A DNA stretch of 63,232 nt, taken from assembly GCA_020829485.1 (NCBI GenBank), contig JAIVFU010000010.1, forward strand, positions 62,062-125,293. The letters run 5' to 3'. This document shows, in pieces, positions 9,244 to 18,302 of the stretch. Positions within the stretch are counted from its first letter, which is position 1; each line of letters opens with the position of its first letter. The notes beneath the pieces are model-generated. The model was not told the origin of the DNA. It worked only from the letters and a program-made list of their open reading frames with translations, and made no database searches. Both the position numbers and the translations under genes were made by a program. The stretch is from Nostoc sp. CHAB 5834. GTDB lineage: Bacteria > Cyanobacteriota > Cyanobacteriia > Cyanobacteriales > Nostocaceae.

Positions 9244-9573
9244 ATGACTCAACCAATTCCCCCCATTACCCTACCACCGCCTGAAAACCCTCTCCTCGAA
9301 GGTGAATGGTTACGAGAACGCTTACAACGGTGGCTAGATACAGAATTTATCCCCGAAGCAATCAACCAAAACATTTCCCAACGAGCCGCCCAGATTTTTG
9401 TGCGTCAACGGATGGAAGGAGAAAACGACCTTGGTTCTCTGGTAATTGCCATTGTCACAGAGATGCAGTCTTATGATTTTTCCAATAGCTTCTATGGAGA
9501 GTTTGCGATCGCCAACGCCGTCAGCGATCTACTCTTAGAAAGTCTGGGAATTGATAAGTGCTGTGGTCAATAA
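9244..9573 (+). CDS. Conserved cyanobacterial hypothetical protein
   Basis: 109 residues, mostly helical, with no signal peptide or membrane segment. It has a proline-rich N-terminus (PPITLPPPENPLLEGEWL) followed by an amphipathic helical region (RLQRWLDTEFIPEA). I recognise it only as the sort of small soluble protein kept among cyanobacteria. It ends directly before a STRR run (9574-9650). Function unknown. Confidence 0.7.
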   Translation: MTQPIPPITLPPPENPLLEGEWLRERLQRWLDTEFIPEAINQNISQRAAQIFVRQRMEGENDLGSLVIAIVTEMQSYDFSNSFYGEFAIANAVSDLLLESLGIDKCCGQ

Positions 9574-9650
9574 TATTTTGTCATTTGTCATTTGTCCTTT
9601 GTCATTTGTTCTTTACCAATGACTAATGACTAATGACTAATGACTCTTAA
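9574..9650. repeat. STRR heptamer repeats
   Basis: Runs of TCATTTG and AATGACT heptamers between the convergent 9244-9573 gene and rpsN. Similar STRR tracts occur at 11870-11915, 12062-12128, 30076-30115, 40625-40680 and 41541-41575. Confidence 0.85.
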
Positions 9651-9953
9651 CTACCAGCTAGACTTAACAACTCCAGGCAAAAGACCTTCATGGGCCCATT
9701 CTCGCAGCACGTTCCGAGACAACCCAAAATCGCGGTAAACACCTCTAGAACGACCAGTCAACCAGCAACGATTGCGGTGGCGGGTGGGCGCACTATTCCG
9801 GGGTAGCTGTTGAATCTTCCGGTGGATTTCTAGCTTATCCAGAGGAGATGCTGCACTTCTGAACTCTTCTAAGAGAGCTTCCCGTTTGTCAGCATACTTT
9901 TCTATCAACCTGGTGCGCTTTTTCTCGCGCTCAATCATGCTCTTTTTTGCCAT
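9651..9953 (-). CDS. rpsN: 30S ribosomal protein S14
   Basis: 100 residues, the long bacterial/chloroplast form of uS14 without zinc-binding CXXC pairs. Conserved blocks are [27 protein letters not shown] and [19 protein letters not shown], ending LPGVVKSSW. It binds 16S rRNA in the head of the small subunit. It stands alone rather than in a ribosomal operon, as usual in cyanobacteria. Confidence 0.97.
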
Positions 9954-10029
9954 ATATTCTCTAACTTATTTAAAGACACCGTTTTCCATTCTACAGTCTC
10001 TCCATCAATTCTGGGGTTACTTGTGTCCC

Positions 10030-10701
10030 TTACCCTACAACCACTGGTTTATTTGCAGCAGGACATAAATCAGCAAGTTCACAAGCAATGCAGACGGGAG
10101 AGCGGGCTTTACAAATAGCACGACCGTGATAAATCAGCCGAATTGACCAATTTTCCCAATCAGGCTGCGGCAATAAACCCATTAAATCTTGCTCAATCCG
10201 AACTGGGTCTTTTGCTTGGGTTAAACCCAAACGTTCGCTAAGGCGCTTAACGTGAGTATCTACCGTCACTCCAACATTAATGCCATAAGCGTGACCCAGA
10301 ACTACATTGGCTGTCTTCCGCGCCACACCTGGAAGCTTTAATAATTGCTCCATTTGGTTAGGCACAACAGAGTCAAATTCGCTAACAATCATTCGACAGG
10401 CAGCTTGAATGTTCTTAGCTTTATTGCGATAAAACCCTGTTGAACGCACCAAGCTTTCTAATTCTACCAAGTTAGCGATCGCTAAACTCTCAGCATCAGG
10501 AAACCGATCAAATAAAGCTGGTGTCACCTTATTCACCCGCTCATCAGTACACTGAGCAGAGAGAATCGTTGCCACCAACAATTGTACTGGCGTTGAGTAG
10601 TTCAAAGAGCAAGTAGCATCTGGATAAAGACGCTTCAGCCGAGCTAAAATTTCTATCGCCCGTTGCTTTAAAGGTAAAACTTCCTTTTCCCTATTCCCCA
10701 C
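10030..10701 (-). CDS. nth: Endonuclease III (base-excision repair DNA glycosylase/AP lyase)
   Basis: 223 residues. The helix-hairpin-helix LPGVARKTANVVLGHA carries the catalytic Lys, the catalytic Asp sits in VTVDTHVKRLSERLG, and four Cys near the C-terminus in the pattern C-x6-C-x2-C-x5-C bind the 4Fe-4S cluster. The enzyme removes oxidised pyrimidines. The 10701 start is a GTG lying in a G/A-rich STRR tract, so the first 8-10 residues (MGNREKEV) may be repeat-derived and the true start may be nearer VLPLKQRAIEIL. Only 23 bp of repeat separates it from the upstream rseP gene on the same strand. Confidence 0.93.
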   Translation of the reverse strand: MGNREKEVLPLKQRAIEILARLKRLYPDATCSLNYSTPVQLLVATILSAQCTDERVNKVTPALFDRFPDAESLAIANLVELESLVRSTGFYRNKAKNIQAACRMIVSEFDSVVPNQMEQLLKLPGVARKTANVVLGHAYGINVGVTVDTHVKRLSERLGLTQAKDPVRIEQDLMGLLPQPDWENWSIRLIYHGRAICKARSPVCIACELADLCPAANKPVVVG

Positions 10702-10724
10702 TCCCTACTCCCCACTCCCTATTT

Positions 10725-11825
10725 TCACTGAAACAATCTTTGTACCCACTCTAATTGACTAGTTAATTGAGTAGTTTCTTTGACTATCAGAAAAATTCCT
10801 AACCCTAAGAGTAACACCAAACCGGTTTGCATTACACCTTCTTGAATCCGGGCTGGTACAGGCTTACCGCGTAAACCTTCAATCAGCAGAAAAGCGAGTT
10901 GTCCGCCATCCAAAGCTGGTAAAGGCAAAATGTTGATAATAGCCAAGTTAATGCTGATAATTGCCGCAAAAGACAACAGATTTGCGCTATTGTCTTCAGC
11001 TAATTTTGCACCTATTTTGACAATATTAACTGGCCCAGAAACTTGTCCAGCAGTTTGTTGAAAGTTGGTAATCAACTGACCAAAACCGCTAAGTGTACCA
11101 ACAAATAATTGTTGAAACCTGTTAGCAGCAATGCCAAAAATTTCCAAAGGACTATTAGGACGACGATAAAGTGCTGTAGCATTTGGACTAAGTGCTACAC
11201 CAACAACACCTTTACCATCGGCTCCCAGTTTTGGCGTTAATTTCAGGGATTGTTGTTGGTTTTCCCGCAAAATTTTCAATTCGATTTGCTGATTGGGATG
11301 AGTTTGAATTTCTTTTGTCAGCAAAGGAGTTGATTTTTCAGAAGCCGGGAGTTCTTCACCATTAACAGCCAGAATAATATCTCCTTCCCGAATTCCTGCT
11401 TGATAGGCAACAGATTCTTGATTAACAGGCTGTACGGCGACACCAGCTTTATAATTTAATTCTTTGGGAATACCGACGATACCCAATTGTAGAACCAACA
11501 CTAAATAGGCAAATATTAAATTTGCGATAACTCCGGCACTGATAACAATCGCCCTGTCTAAAACTGGACGATTACGCAGTAGATTCGGGTCATTGGGTGG
11601 AATATCGCTATCGGGGTCATCATCGGGAAAGCCCACAAAGCCGCCCAAGGGAAAGGCGCGGATAGCATATTCGGTTTGCTTTCCTTGATACTTAAGAAGA
11701 ACCGGGCCAAAACCCAAAGAAAAACGGTTAACGAGAATGCCTTGAGAACGGGCTGCAACAAAATGTCCCAACTCGTGTACCAAAATCAAAACAGCCAAAA
11801 CTGCGATCGCTGCTAAAACTGACAT
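10725..11825 (-). CDS. rseP: RseP/S2P-family intramembrane metalloprotease with PDZ domain
   Basis: 366 residues. The first membrane segment carries the zinc motif HELGHFVAA; a PDZ domain (about 125-210) includes GIREGDIILAVNGEELP; a late membrane segment carries the third metal ligand in LPLPALDGGQLAFLL. This is the site-2 protease/RIP family, which cleaves membrane-bound substrates such as anti-sigma factors within the membrane. It lies downstream of serS on the same strand, with 303 bp of repeats between. Confidence 0.93.
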   Translation of the reverse strand: MSVLAAIAVLAVLILVHELGHFVAARSQGILVNRFSLGFGPVLLKYQGKQTEYAIRAFPLGGFVGFPDDDPDSDIPPNDPNLLRNRPVLDRAIVISAGVIANLIFAYLVLVLQLGIVGIPKELNYKAGVAVQPVNQESVAYQAGIREGDIILAVNGEELPASEKSTPLLTKEIQTHPNQQIELKILRENQQQSLKLTPKLGADGKGVVGVALSPNATALYRRPNSPLEIFGIAANRFQQLFVGTLSGFGQLITNFQQTAGQVSGPVNIVKIGAKLAEDNSANLLSFAAIISINLAIINILPLPALDGGQLAFLLIEGLRGKPVPARIQEGVMQTGLVLLLGLGIFLIVKETTQLTSQLEWVQRLFQ

Positions 11826-12128
11826 AGAGTAAATTAGTGAAAATATTAAGCTATAGTTATCTCCATTCTAATTGGGCATTGGGCGTTGGGCGTTGGGCAT
11901 TGGGCATTAGTCATAGTTCGATTTTTCGTATCTCGTTCTAACATCTAAAGCTAGTAGTGGCGTGACGAGGCTAAATTGTTGCAAAAAAAATTGTAGGTTG
12001 GGTTGAGGAACGAAACCCAACATTGATCAAAGTGTTGGGTTTCGCGTTGCTCAACCCAACCTACTAGCTAATTGGGCATTGGGCATGGGGCATTGGTAAA
12101 AGACAAAGAACTAATGACTAATGACTAA
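11826..12128. other. Intergenic repeats between serS and rseP
   Basis: Contains TTGGGCA-type STRR heptamers (11870-11910 and 12070-12128) and a 72-bp dispersed palindrome at 11993-12064. No gene seen. Confidence 0.75.
11993..12064 (-). terminator. Dispersed palindrome, likely terminator of serS
   Basis: Long inverted repeat with outer arms GTAGGTTGGGTTGAG and CTCAACCCAACCTAC and an inner pair AACCCAACA/TGTTGGGTT-like. On the minus strand it is followed by ATTTTTTTTGC, a good U tract, about 65 bp after the serS stop. A relative lies at 38976-39062. Confidence 0.6.
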
Positions 12129-13409
12129 TTACAATACTTCCCGTCCCAAGTAAGGTTGCAACACTTCTGGTATCCTTACTGTCCCATCAGGTTGTTGATA
12201 ATTCTCCAAAATTGCTGCCATAGTCCGTCCCACAGCCAAACCCGAACCATTGAGGGTATGTACAAACTGAGTGCCTTTCTTCCCCGCCTCTTTGAAGCGA
12301 ATATCAGCCCGTCGCGCCTGGAAATCTATAGTATTGGAACAGCTAGAAATTTCGCGGTATTTGCCAGAATTCGGCAACCAAACCTCTAAATCATAAGTTT
12401 TGGTAGAGGCAAATCCTAAATCACCAGTACTTAAATTTACTACTCGGTAAGGCAACTTCAACGCCTGTAAAATTGCTTCTGCATTCCCCACCAATTTCTC
12501 CAGTTCATCAAAAGACGTACTGGGTTCGACAAATTTCACCATTTCCACCTTATTGAACTGATGCAGGCGAATTAATCCTCGCATATCGCGCCCATAGCTA
12601 CCAGCTTCCCGGCGAAAACAGGGAGTAAAAGCACAGTGGTAGATAGGCAAGTTTTCAGCAGCGAGAATTTCACCCCGATAAAGATTTGTAACTGGAACTT
12701 CCGCCGTAGGAATCAGCCACAAGTCGTCATCAGCGCATTTAAAGCTTTCTTCCGCAAACTTGGGTAACTGACCGGTCGCTGTCAAAGACTCGGTATTAAC
12801 TAACAGAGGCGGACTGACTTCCACATAACCCGCTTGAGTATGGAGAGACAGCATAAATTGAATTAATACCCTCTCCAATGCTGCACCAGCGCCCATCAAA
12901 GTCACAAAGCGACTTTGGGCAACTTTAACAGCCCGCTCAACATTGAGAATACCCAGCTTTTCGCCAATTTCCCAGTGAGGGAGAATATTCGGATTTTGGG
13001 GAATGTACTCATCACCCCAACGCCGCACTTCTACGTTATCTTCCTCATTTTTACCAAGGGGTGTAGAGTCGCTTGGTAAGTTGGGAAGTGCCAACACAAG
13101 TTGGGCAATTTCAGCTTTGAGGTTTTTTTCCTGGGGTTCCAGTTCGCTCAATGTAGCTTTGACAGAGTTACCTTCATCCCGCAAAGCCTGAATTTCTGGG
13201 TCTTGAGAATTTATCCCAGATTTAATTTTTTGCCCGACAATTTTACCAATTTCGTTGCTACGAGCTTGGAGTTGACTGCGCGTTCCCTCAAGTTCCCGTT
13301 GTTGCCGATCTAACTGTAAAATCGGTTCAATGTCGTATTTACCACTACGACTATTCAATCGTTCTTGAACTAATTGCGGATTTTCCCGTATTTGCTTGAT
13401 ATCCAGCAC
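12129..13409 (-). CDS. serS: Seryl-tRNA synthetase
   Basis: 426 residues, GTG start. The N-terminal coiled-coil arm (about 27-105) binds the long variable arm of tRNA-Ser. Class II motif 2 is seen in [22 protein letters not shown] and motif 3 in [19 protein letters not shown]; the serine-site [10 protein letters not shown] is present. Length and order are standard. Confidence 0.97.
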   Translation of the reverse strand: MLDIKQIRENPQLVQERLNSRSGKYDIEPILQLDRQQRELEGTRSQLQARSNEIGKIVGQKIKSGINSQDPEIQALRDEGNSVKATLSELEPQEKNLKAEIAQLVLALPNLPSDSTPLGKNEEDNVEVRRWGDEYIPQNPNILPHWEIGEKLGILNVERAVKVAQSRFVTLMGAGAALERVLIQFMLSLHTQAGYVEVSPPLLVNTESLTATGQLPKFAEESFKCADDDLWLIPTAEVPVTNLYRGEILAAENLPIYHCAFTPCFRREAGSYGRDMRGLIRLHQFNKVEMVKFVEPSTSFDELEKLVGNAEAILQALKLPYRVVNLSTGDLGFASTKTYDLEVWLPNSGKYREISSCSNTIDFQARRADIRFKEAGKKGTQFVHTLNGSGLAVGRTMAAILENYQQPDGTVRIPEVLQPYLGREVL

Positions 13410-13584
13410 AGATTTTTCTCAGTTTTTAGCCTATTATCTACCTGCCAACACATCAGCATATACTGATTTTGGCTTGCCATGAGCAGAAAAGCAAACATAA
13501 AAATTTTGCCTTGCCAATCTTGCTACGGCTATAAAAATTTAAAATCCAAAATTTAAAATCCAAAATTTGGTATTACTCCCCTTT

Positions 13585-14163
13585 CTAAGGACGGTTAATG
13601 CGATTGAGCAACCAAAGTGATGCAATAAGTCCTGCAAAATGCGCTGAGACAGTGTTAGTGTTTGCCTGTACCACAAGCATATCTAGACCGCTAATAATCC
13701 GGGTGGGGTCAAAAAATTGGGTAGTTATAGCTTGAGGAGATATGGATCTTGCGACCAGTGTACCAACGATCGCTTGCGCCCCCAAAAGAGTTACCAGCGT
13801 TCCCCCTAAATTCACCCACAGCCCTAAGCGTAATACTTGCACAGTCTCGCTTTTCCGAGGGCGGTTGCTGGGATTGGAGGATTCTAATTGCTTGCCAATT
13901 CTAGTGTAACGGTAAGCTAAATAAATCCCCCCACCCAGAATAACCAGTCCACAAATTGCTAAAAATACGCCAAAGCCAGTCCCAGGATTATTACTAGGAC
14001 TGCCAGTTCTTTGATTAAAGATGGCGAACAGCAACACAATTATGCTAGAAACAACGCCTAGTACTAACTGAATCCAGAAGCTAATCCAACCTGTAAGGCG
14101 AAAAGTTTGGGCAATTGCCCGGAGAGTTGAGGAAGATGATGGAGCATCGGGAGTTTGTGACAT
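13585..14163 (-). CDS. DUF3611 family membrane protein
   Basis: 192 residues from the ATG at 14163; a TTG at 14175 is possible. Four hydrophobic segments are visible, including WISFWIQLVLGVVSSIIVLL and FGVFLAICGLVILGGGIYLA, and the family-like RLTGWISFWIQL and VVQANTNTVSAHFAGL. DUF3611 proteins occur in cyanobacteria and plastids and are taken to be thylakoid or envelope proteins; function unknown. Confidence 0.8.
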   Translation of the reverse strand: MSQTPDAPSSSSTLRAIAQTFRLTGWISFWIQLVLGVVSSIIVLLFAIFNQRTGSPSNNPGTGFGVFLAICGLVILGGGIYLAYRYTRIGKQLESSNPSNRPRKSETVQVLRLGLWVNLGGTLVTLLGAQAIVGTLVARSISPQAITTQFFDPTRIISGLDMLVVQANTNTVSAHFAGLIASLWLLNRINRP

Positions 14164-14927
14164 AGACTGAACCAATGTGCTGGGCGCTTAATTAAGGGAC
14201 ACGGGGAAAAGGGGACACGGAGAGTTCTTTACCCGCGTCAGAGCGTTTCCTCTTTCTGACTTTTTACGGTATTTAGAAAACCTCACTTCTATTTCTCTCT
14301 CCTAGAAGGAGAGACTTTGAATTTTTCCCCCTTCCCGACACGGGAAGGGGGTTAGGGGGTTAAGTTTTTCCATATAACGCGAAAATCAGGTCTTCTTTGA
14401 TAAATTTACTATCACAATTGCCATAACAGACAAGAGATTCTCTGATGGAGGAAATCAGTAATGGTTACTGCTTAAGTGTTTCCACTGGCGTAGCAGCTTT
14501 AACCCAGACATATCCCTTAGCGTAAGCTTTCAGAATTCGCATTGGAAAAATCACTGGAAAACAAAGTGTTTATTAACTTTTACAGACAAAATAGCATTTT
14601 ACCTGTAAAATTTCTTCGATGGCATTTTATTGCTTAAGCAGTTCTAACTAGCTCGGCATCACTTAACACCAAGACGGTGAATTTGGCACTGTCTGTCCGC
14701 TCCTCAGCACACCGGATCGAGCTTGAGTAGGGATACACTATTTTGTGCCCCTAAAACTCGCAAACTCGTCCCACAACTTCACAGGCGTGGGTAGTTATTT
14801 CGTATTTACGCAATGGATATCTAGTCTAAGTAGTTTTATATATATTACTCATTTAGTAGTAGCACTATATACTGACTACAAAGTTGTAGACCCTACCCTA
14901 AGGCATTTTTTTAGCCATTCACTAACC
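14164..14927. other. Intergenic region with degenerate repeats
   Basis: 764 bp up to the chosen PadR start. It holds a purine/pyrimidine hairpin around CCCCCTTCCC...GGGAAGGGGG (14327-14352) of the dispersed-repeat type. A long in-frame extension of the PadR ORF (14745-14927) looks non-conserved. No other gene seen. Confidence 0.6.
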
Positions 14928-15275
14928 ATGAAACTTGAGGATATATATCAATTCTTTGAGAATCCTCCGCCAACTTACCTTTGTCAGGAAGTAGCAGTTT
15001 GTTACATACTGTCTGTTTTATTACAAGGTGAATCTTACGGAACCGAGTTGATTGAGCAATTAGAAACTGAATATCCAACCTATAGGCTTTCGGATACCGT
15101 ACTTTATAGTGCAATCAAATTTCTGGAAGATGAAAGGGCAATCAGTGGATATTGGAAGAAACTCGAAGGACGAGGACGCCCCAGGCGAATGTACCAAGTT
15201 TCTCCAGAATGGCAAGTTCAAGCGCAGGATTTAGCTTTTCAATGGCTTGACTACATCAATAGGAAGACAAAGTAA
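14928..15275 (+). CDS. PadR-family transcriptional regulator
   Basis: 115 residues from the ATG at 14928; the frame is open from 14745, but conserved sequence begins at MKLEDIYQFF. A winged HTH of PadR type is shown by CYILSVLLQGESYGTELIEQ, LSDTVLYSAIKFLEDERAI and the wing GRGRPRRMYQVSPEW. It lies 51 bp upstream of a CCB1-like gene on the same strand, so it may belong to that transcription unit. Ligand and targets are unknown. Confidence 0.85.
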   Translation: MKLEDIYQFFENPPPTYLCQEVAVCYILSVLLQGESYGTELIEQLETEYPTYRLSDTVLYSAIKFLEDERAISGYWKKLEGRGRPRRMYQVSPEWQVQAQDLAFQWLDYINRKTK

Positions 15276-15326
15276 CGAATAATTGATAATGAATAAGTCT
15301 CCTCCAGTCAACAGTAACAATTAGTT

Positions 15327-15857
15327 ATGGATACTGCTATTCTGCCATCTACGTTCCTGCTAACCTTGTTGTTATCGGTTGGGCTGTTTTTCTTTATTCG
15401 TGCCTCGACTAAAGACCGCATAGAAACAGCGCAACTGGTATCTGAGCAAGACGAAGCTGCTTTAATGTCTCAATTAAAAGAGTATTTTCGCTCCCGGTCT
15501 TATCGAGTGGCAGCGGTAGACCAAGAACAAAACAAAGTGACTTTTGAAGGTAATGTTCGTCCCAGTTGGTTTTTAGCTATATTTTTAACTCTGCTGGCAG
15601 CGACTGGTATTGTTTGTCTATCACTAGTCGTGTACCTGCTTTTTCCTAACCTCAGTACCTTTGTTCTGCCTATGGTACTGCTGTCACCTTTGAGTGGTCT
15701 ATTTTATTGGAAAAAATCTGGAAGACTTGAGAAGGTGTCGCTCAAAGTAGAAACAACTAAGAACGAACAAACCTCCTCAAGTAAGATCACTGTAGTTGCC
15801 CATCGAGATGAACTCAGCGAGTTACAGAGGACTTTACAGATCAAGGCTGGTGAATAA
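15327..15857 (+). CDS. CCB1-like cofactor assembly of complex C (cytochrome b6f) protein
   Basis: 176 residues: an N-terminal membrane helix, a short soluble segment with EQNKVTFEGNVRPSWFLAIF, and two further membrane helices (about 72-120), then a soluble tail. This fits the DUF3529/CCB1 family needed for covalent attachment of haem c-n to cytochrome b6 in oxygenic phototrophs. The family call rests on recall of sequence pattern and topology. It follows a PadR regulator gene by 51 bp. Confidence 0.6.
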   Translation: MDTAILPSTFLLTLLLSVGLFFFIRASTKDRIETAQLVSEQDEAALMSQLKEYFRSRSYRVAAVDQEQNKVTFEGNVRPSWFLAIFLTLLAATGIVCLSLVVYLLFPNLSTFVLPMVLLSPLSGLFYWKKSGRLEKVSLKVETTKNEQTSSSKITVVAHRDELSELQRTLQIKAGE

Positions 15858-16309
15858 TTGTTGGTTTTTATGACGATCTATTAACTATGGTATGCAGACT
15901 TCTGACCTGACCTACTCTTTAGGAAATAAAAAGTAGGAAGGAGGAAACCGAGACTTCTGCTTTGTCAATTTTCCCCACGACTTCTGTCGCGGGGAAAAAT
16001 TTAAATTTATTAACTTAAATTCGTTGACAGAGCAAGGTTTAACAATTTACGGCCCAAGAGCGCAACTTCACTAGCGCTTTTGGAGGCGCTTGGCTCTATA
16101 CCTATTCCCTTCTGCATCATGACACTAGTATCAACCCATGCAATCTAGCGTGGTTTGAGACAAGTTGATTTTCCAACTACCTGGACTAGCCTTAAAAAGC
16201 AAATCAGCTCCAAACTAAAAAAAATTAAATTTTGCATAAACTTAGCAATTTTGCCAGTTCAATGATAGTCAGGAGCCACATTACAATGCGTAAAATGACT
16301 GTTTATGAT
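15858..16309. other. Intergenic region with hairpins
   Basis: Includes a compact hairpin at about 15973-15997 (TTCCCCACGAC...GTCGCGGGGAA), a possible terminator of the CCB1-like gene although the following tract is A-rich, and a second inverted pair near 16054-16096 (CCAAGAGCGC/GCGCTTGG). No gene seen. Confidence 0.5.
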
Positions 16310-16687
16310 TCACCGACTAGCTAAAGCAAGAGGTTCTTGACCTGGCGAAGGTTCTAACACCCTCAAGCTAGGAAACAAGAAATGATTTTCCTCTACGTAT
16401 TGAGCACCAAAGAGTCCCTTTTCTGCCCAGAAATAACGGTCTGTGGTGTGTTCATTTCGCTTTACGAGTAGCAACGCAGGTGGCAAAATACCTTCAGCTT
16501 GAATGAATCTTCTCGCTGCTGTCACAGGTTTTTCTTCGCCACTTTCGATGCTATATTGAGGCACATGCTCCAAAATTCGCCGTCCCTCCTGACGACGACG
16601 ACTTTTCCTTTTGCGTCTCCTTGCCAATCTATTGTCCTCCTCTTTCAAGCTATAGATTGTAGTGATAGCTACAAAATCAGTCGTCAT
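16310..16687 (-). CDS. DUF3155-like conserved cyanobacterial protein
   Basis: 125 residues. A strongly basic stretch LARRRKRKSRRRQEGRRIL is followed by HVPQYSIESGEEKPVTAARR, then a less charged tail ending EPLALASR. This pattern matches cyanobacterial DUF3155 as I recall it. The basic patch suggests RNA or ribosome association, which is inference only. Confidence 0.65.
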   Translation of the reverse strand: MTTDFVAITTIYSLKEEDNRLARRRKRKSRRRQEGRRILEHVPQYSIESGEEKPVTAARRFIQAEGILPPALLLVKRNEHTTDRYFWAEKGLFGAQYVEENHFLFPSLRVLEPSPGQEPLALASR

Positions 16688-16922
16688 TATATAGGTTCTA
16701 GTTCAAAATATCAATAGTTTTTAACCTTTTAATTTAAGAAAATTAATATCTTTGGAGATATTTGGAGATAGAGAAAATAAAATAACCTAAGGATATAATG
16801 CCTTGGTACAAACCTTTCATGTAGAAGATTTTAGTTAAGCTTTATTAAATGGGTGAGGTAAAAACTAAGTATCTTCTCTTAATCATGCCTCAAAATCTGT
16901 AATATTGAGCAAAAGCTAAAAA

Positions 16923-18269
16923 ATGTTAATGTCTGCCAGTTCCGATTTTCTTGCTCTATGTCGAGAGCAAATAGCGCTGCTAACCCAAGGGCTGGGAGCA
17001 ACTTTAAGTATTGTGTACCTGACACAAGAATTGGTAGAGACTCCTTCGGGTGAGGCCAAACTGATTCCTGTGGTTATCCACCCGGAAACAGCATTATTAC
17101 CAGCAGGGGAAGAGATTGCTGAAGCGACAGTACACAAGCAACTTCAAGTTGGAAATGTGTTTATTTTACCCAATCAACAGAGAAGGTTATTGACAGCAGG
17201 ATCAAAATCTCCAACCTCGTCACCGGAGTCTGAGATCCCAGATGCGTCAGGGCCCCATCTAAAAGAGGAATATTTATTTAGTGGCAACCAAATTGTTTTA
17301 CCTCTGGTTTATGAGGGTGTGATGATGGGGTTACTAGTGACGGGTAGGAAAGATCGGGGATGGAATGAACACGAGGAAAGTCAGATTCAACGGATAGCCC
17401 AAACACTGGCGATCGCTTGTATTTTAGATCAACGGCGAGCATGGTTTGAGCAGCAGTTGCATGAGCAACAAGTTCTCCAAGAAAAACAGCGAGATTTGCT
17501 GGATAATCTATTGCATCAGTTTCGTAACCCTTTAACGGCATTGCGGACTTTTGGTAAACTGCTATTGAAAAGGTTGCGACCAGCAGATACCAACCGAAAT
17601 GTGGCAAATAGTATTGTGCGGGAAAGCGATCGCCTCCAAGAATTGCTGCAACAATTTGATCAAGTAATTGACTTAACAGAGGCAGATTTAGCACCACTAC
17701 ATCTCCCTGAAGAAGTATTTGTAGAAGCAACTATCCAAAAAGACGCTAAACCGCCCTTATTATTGCCGGGAACCGGAGATAAAGCAGTTGACTGCTCCTT
17801 AGCAGATATATTAGAACCATTATTAATATCAGCCAAAGCGATCGCACAAGAGCGAAAGCTAAAACTAATAACTGAAATTCAACAAAATTCACCCCTAGTC
17901 CGTGCCAACGTCAAAGCATTGCAAGAAGTCTTAACTAATATTATTGATAATGCTTTGAAATACACTCCCACTGGGGGCAAAATTTTGATTCAGGCGGGGC
18001 AAGAAAAAGCAAATTTTCAGGGAATTGTCATTAGTGACAATGGGCCTGGCATTCCACCCCAGGATTTAAAGCATCTTGGAGAACGGCATTATCGGGGTGT
18101 ACAAGCGCAAACAGAAATCCCTGGCACTGGTTTGGGGTTAGCGATCGCTAAACAATTAATAGAGCAAATGCAGGGCAAAATAGAGATTTTTAGCCCTGCA
18201 ATCAACTCTAAGCTAACTTCACCCGATGCGCCGGGAACTACATTTATTATTTGGTTGCCGGAAGTTTAG
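16923..18269 (+). CDS. GAF-domain sensor histidine kinase, Hik2/CSK type
   Basis: 448 residues, soluble. The N-terminal GAF-like sensor domain spans about 10-180. The dimerisation/phosphoacceptor helix has the H-box LLHQFRNPLTALRTFGKLL, with the phospho-His at about 199. The ATPase domain shows N-box NIIDNALKYTP, G1 DNGPGIPP and G2 GTGLGLAIAKQ. The HQFRNPL H-box and domain order match cyanobacterial Hik2, the homologue of the chloroplast sensor kinase, which senses plastoquinone redox state and salt. No response regulator is adjacent. Confidence 0.8.
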   Translation: MLMSASSDFLALCREQIALLTQGLGATLSIVYLTQELVETPSGEAKLIPVVIHPETALLPAGEEIAEATVHKQLQVGNVFILPNQQRRLLTAGSKSPTSSPESEIPDASGPHLKEEYLFSGNQIVLPLVYEGVMMGLLVTGRKDRGWNEHEESQIQRIAQTLAIACILDQRRAWFEQQLHEQQVLQEKQRDLLDNLLHQFRNPLTALRTFGKLLLKRLRPADTNRNVANSIVRESDRLQELLQQFDQVIDLTEADLAPLHLPEEVFVEATIQKDAKPPLLLPGTGDKAVDCSLADILEPLLISAKAIAQERKLKLITEIQQNSPLVRANVKALQEVLTNIIDNALKYTPTGGKILIQAGQEKANFQGIVISDNGPGIPPQDLKHLGERHYRGVQAQTEIPGTGLGLAIAKQLIEQMQGKIEIFSPAINSKLTSPDAPGTTFIIWLPEV

Positions 18270-18302
18270 GATTTGTCCTTTGTAAAGACTAATGACCAAT
18301 GA

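Noticed and set aside
9574..9650. CRISPR or regulatory array
   Set aside because: Heptameric STRR typical of heterocyst-forming cyanobacteria, present at many sites.
14745..14927. In-frame upstream extension of the PadR gene
   Set aside because: Sequence before MKLEDIYQFF lacks family character and a later ATG gives the normal length.
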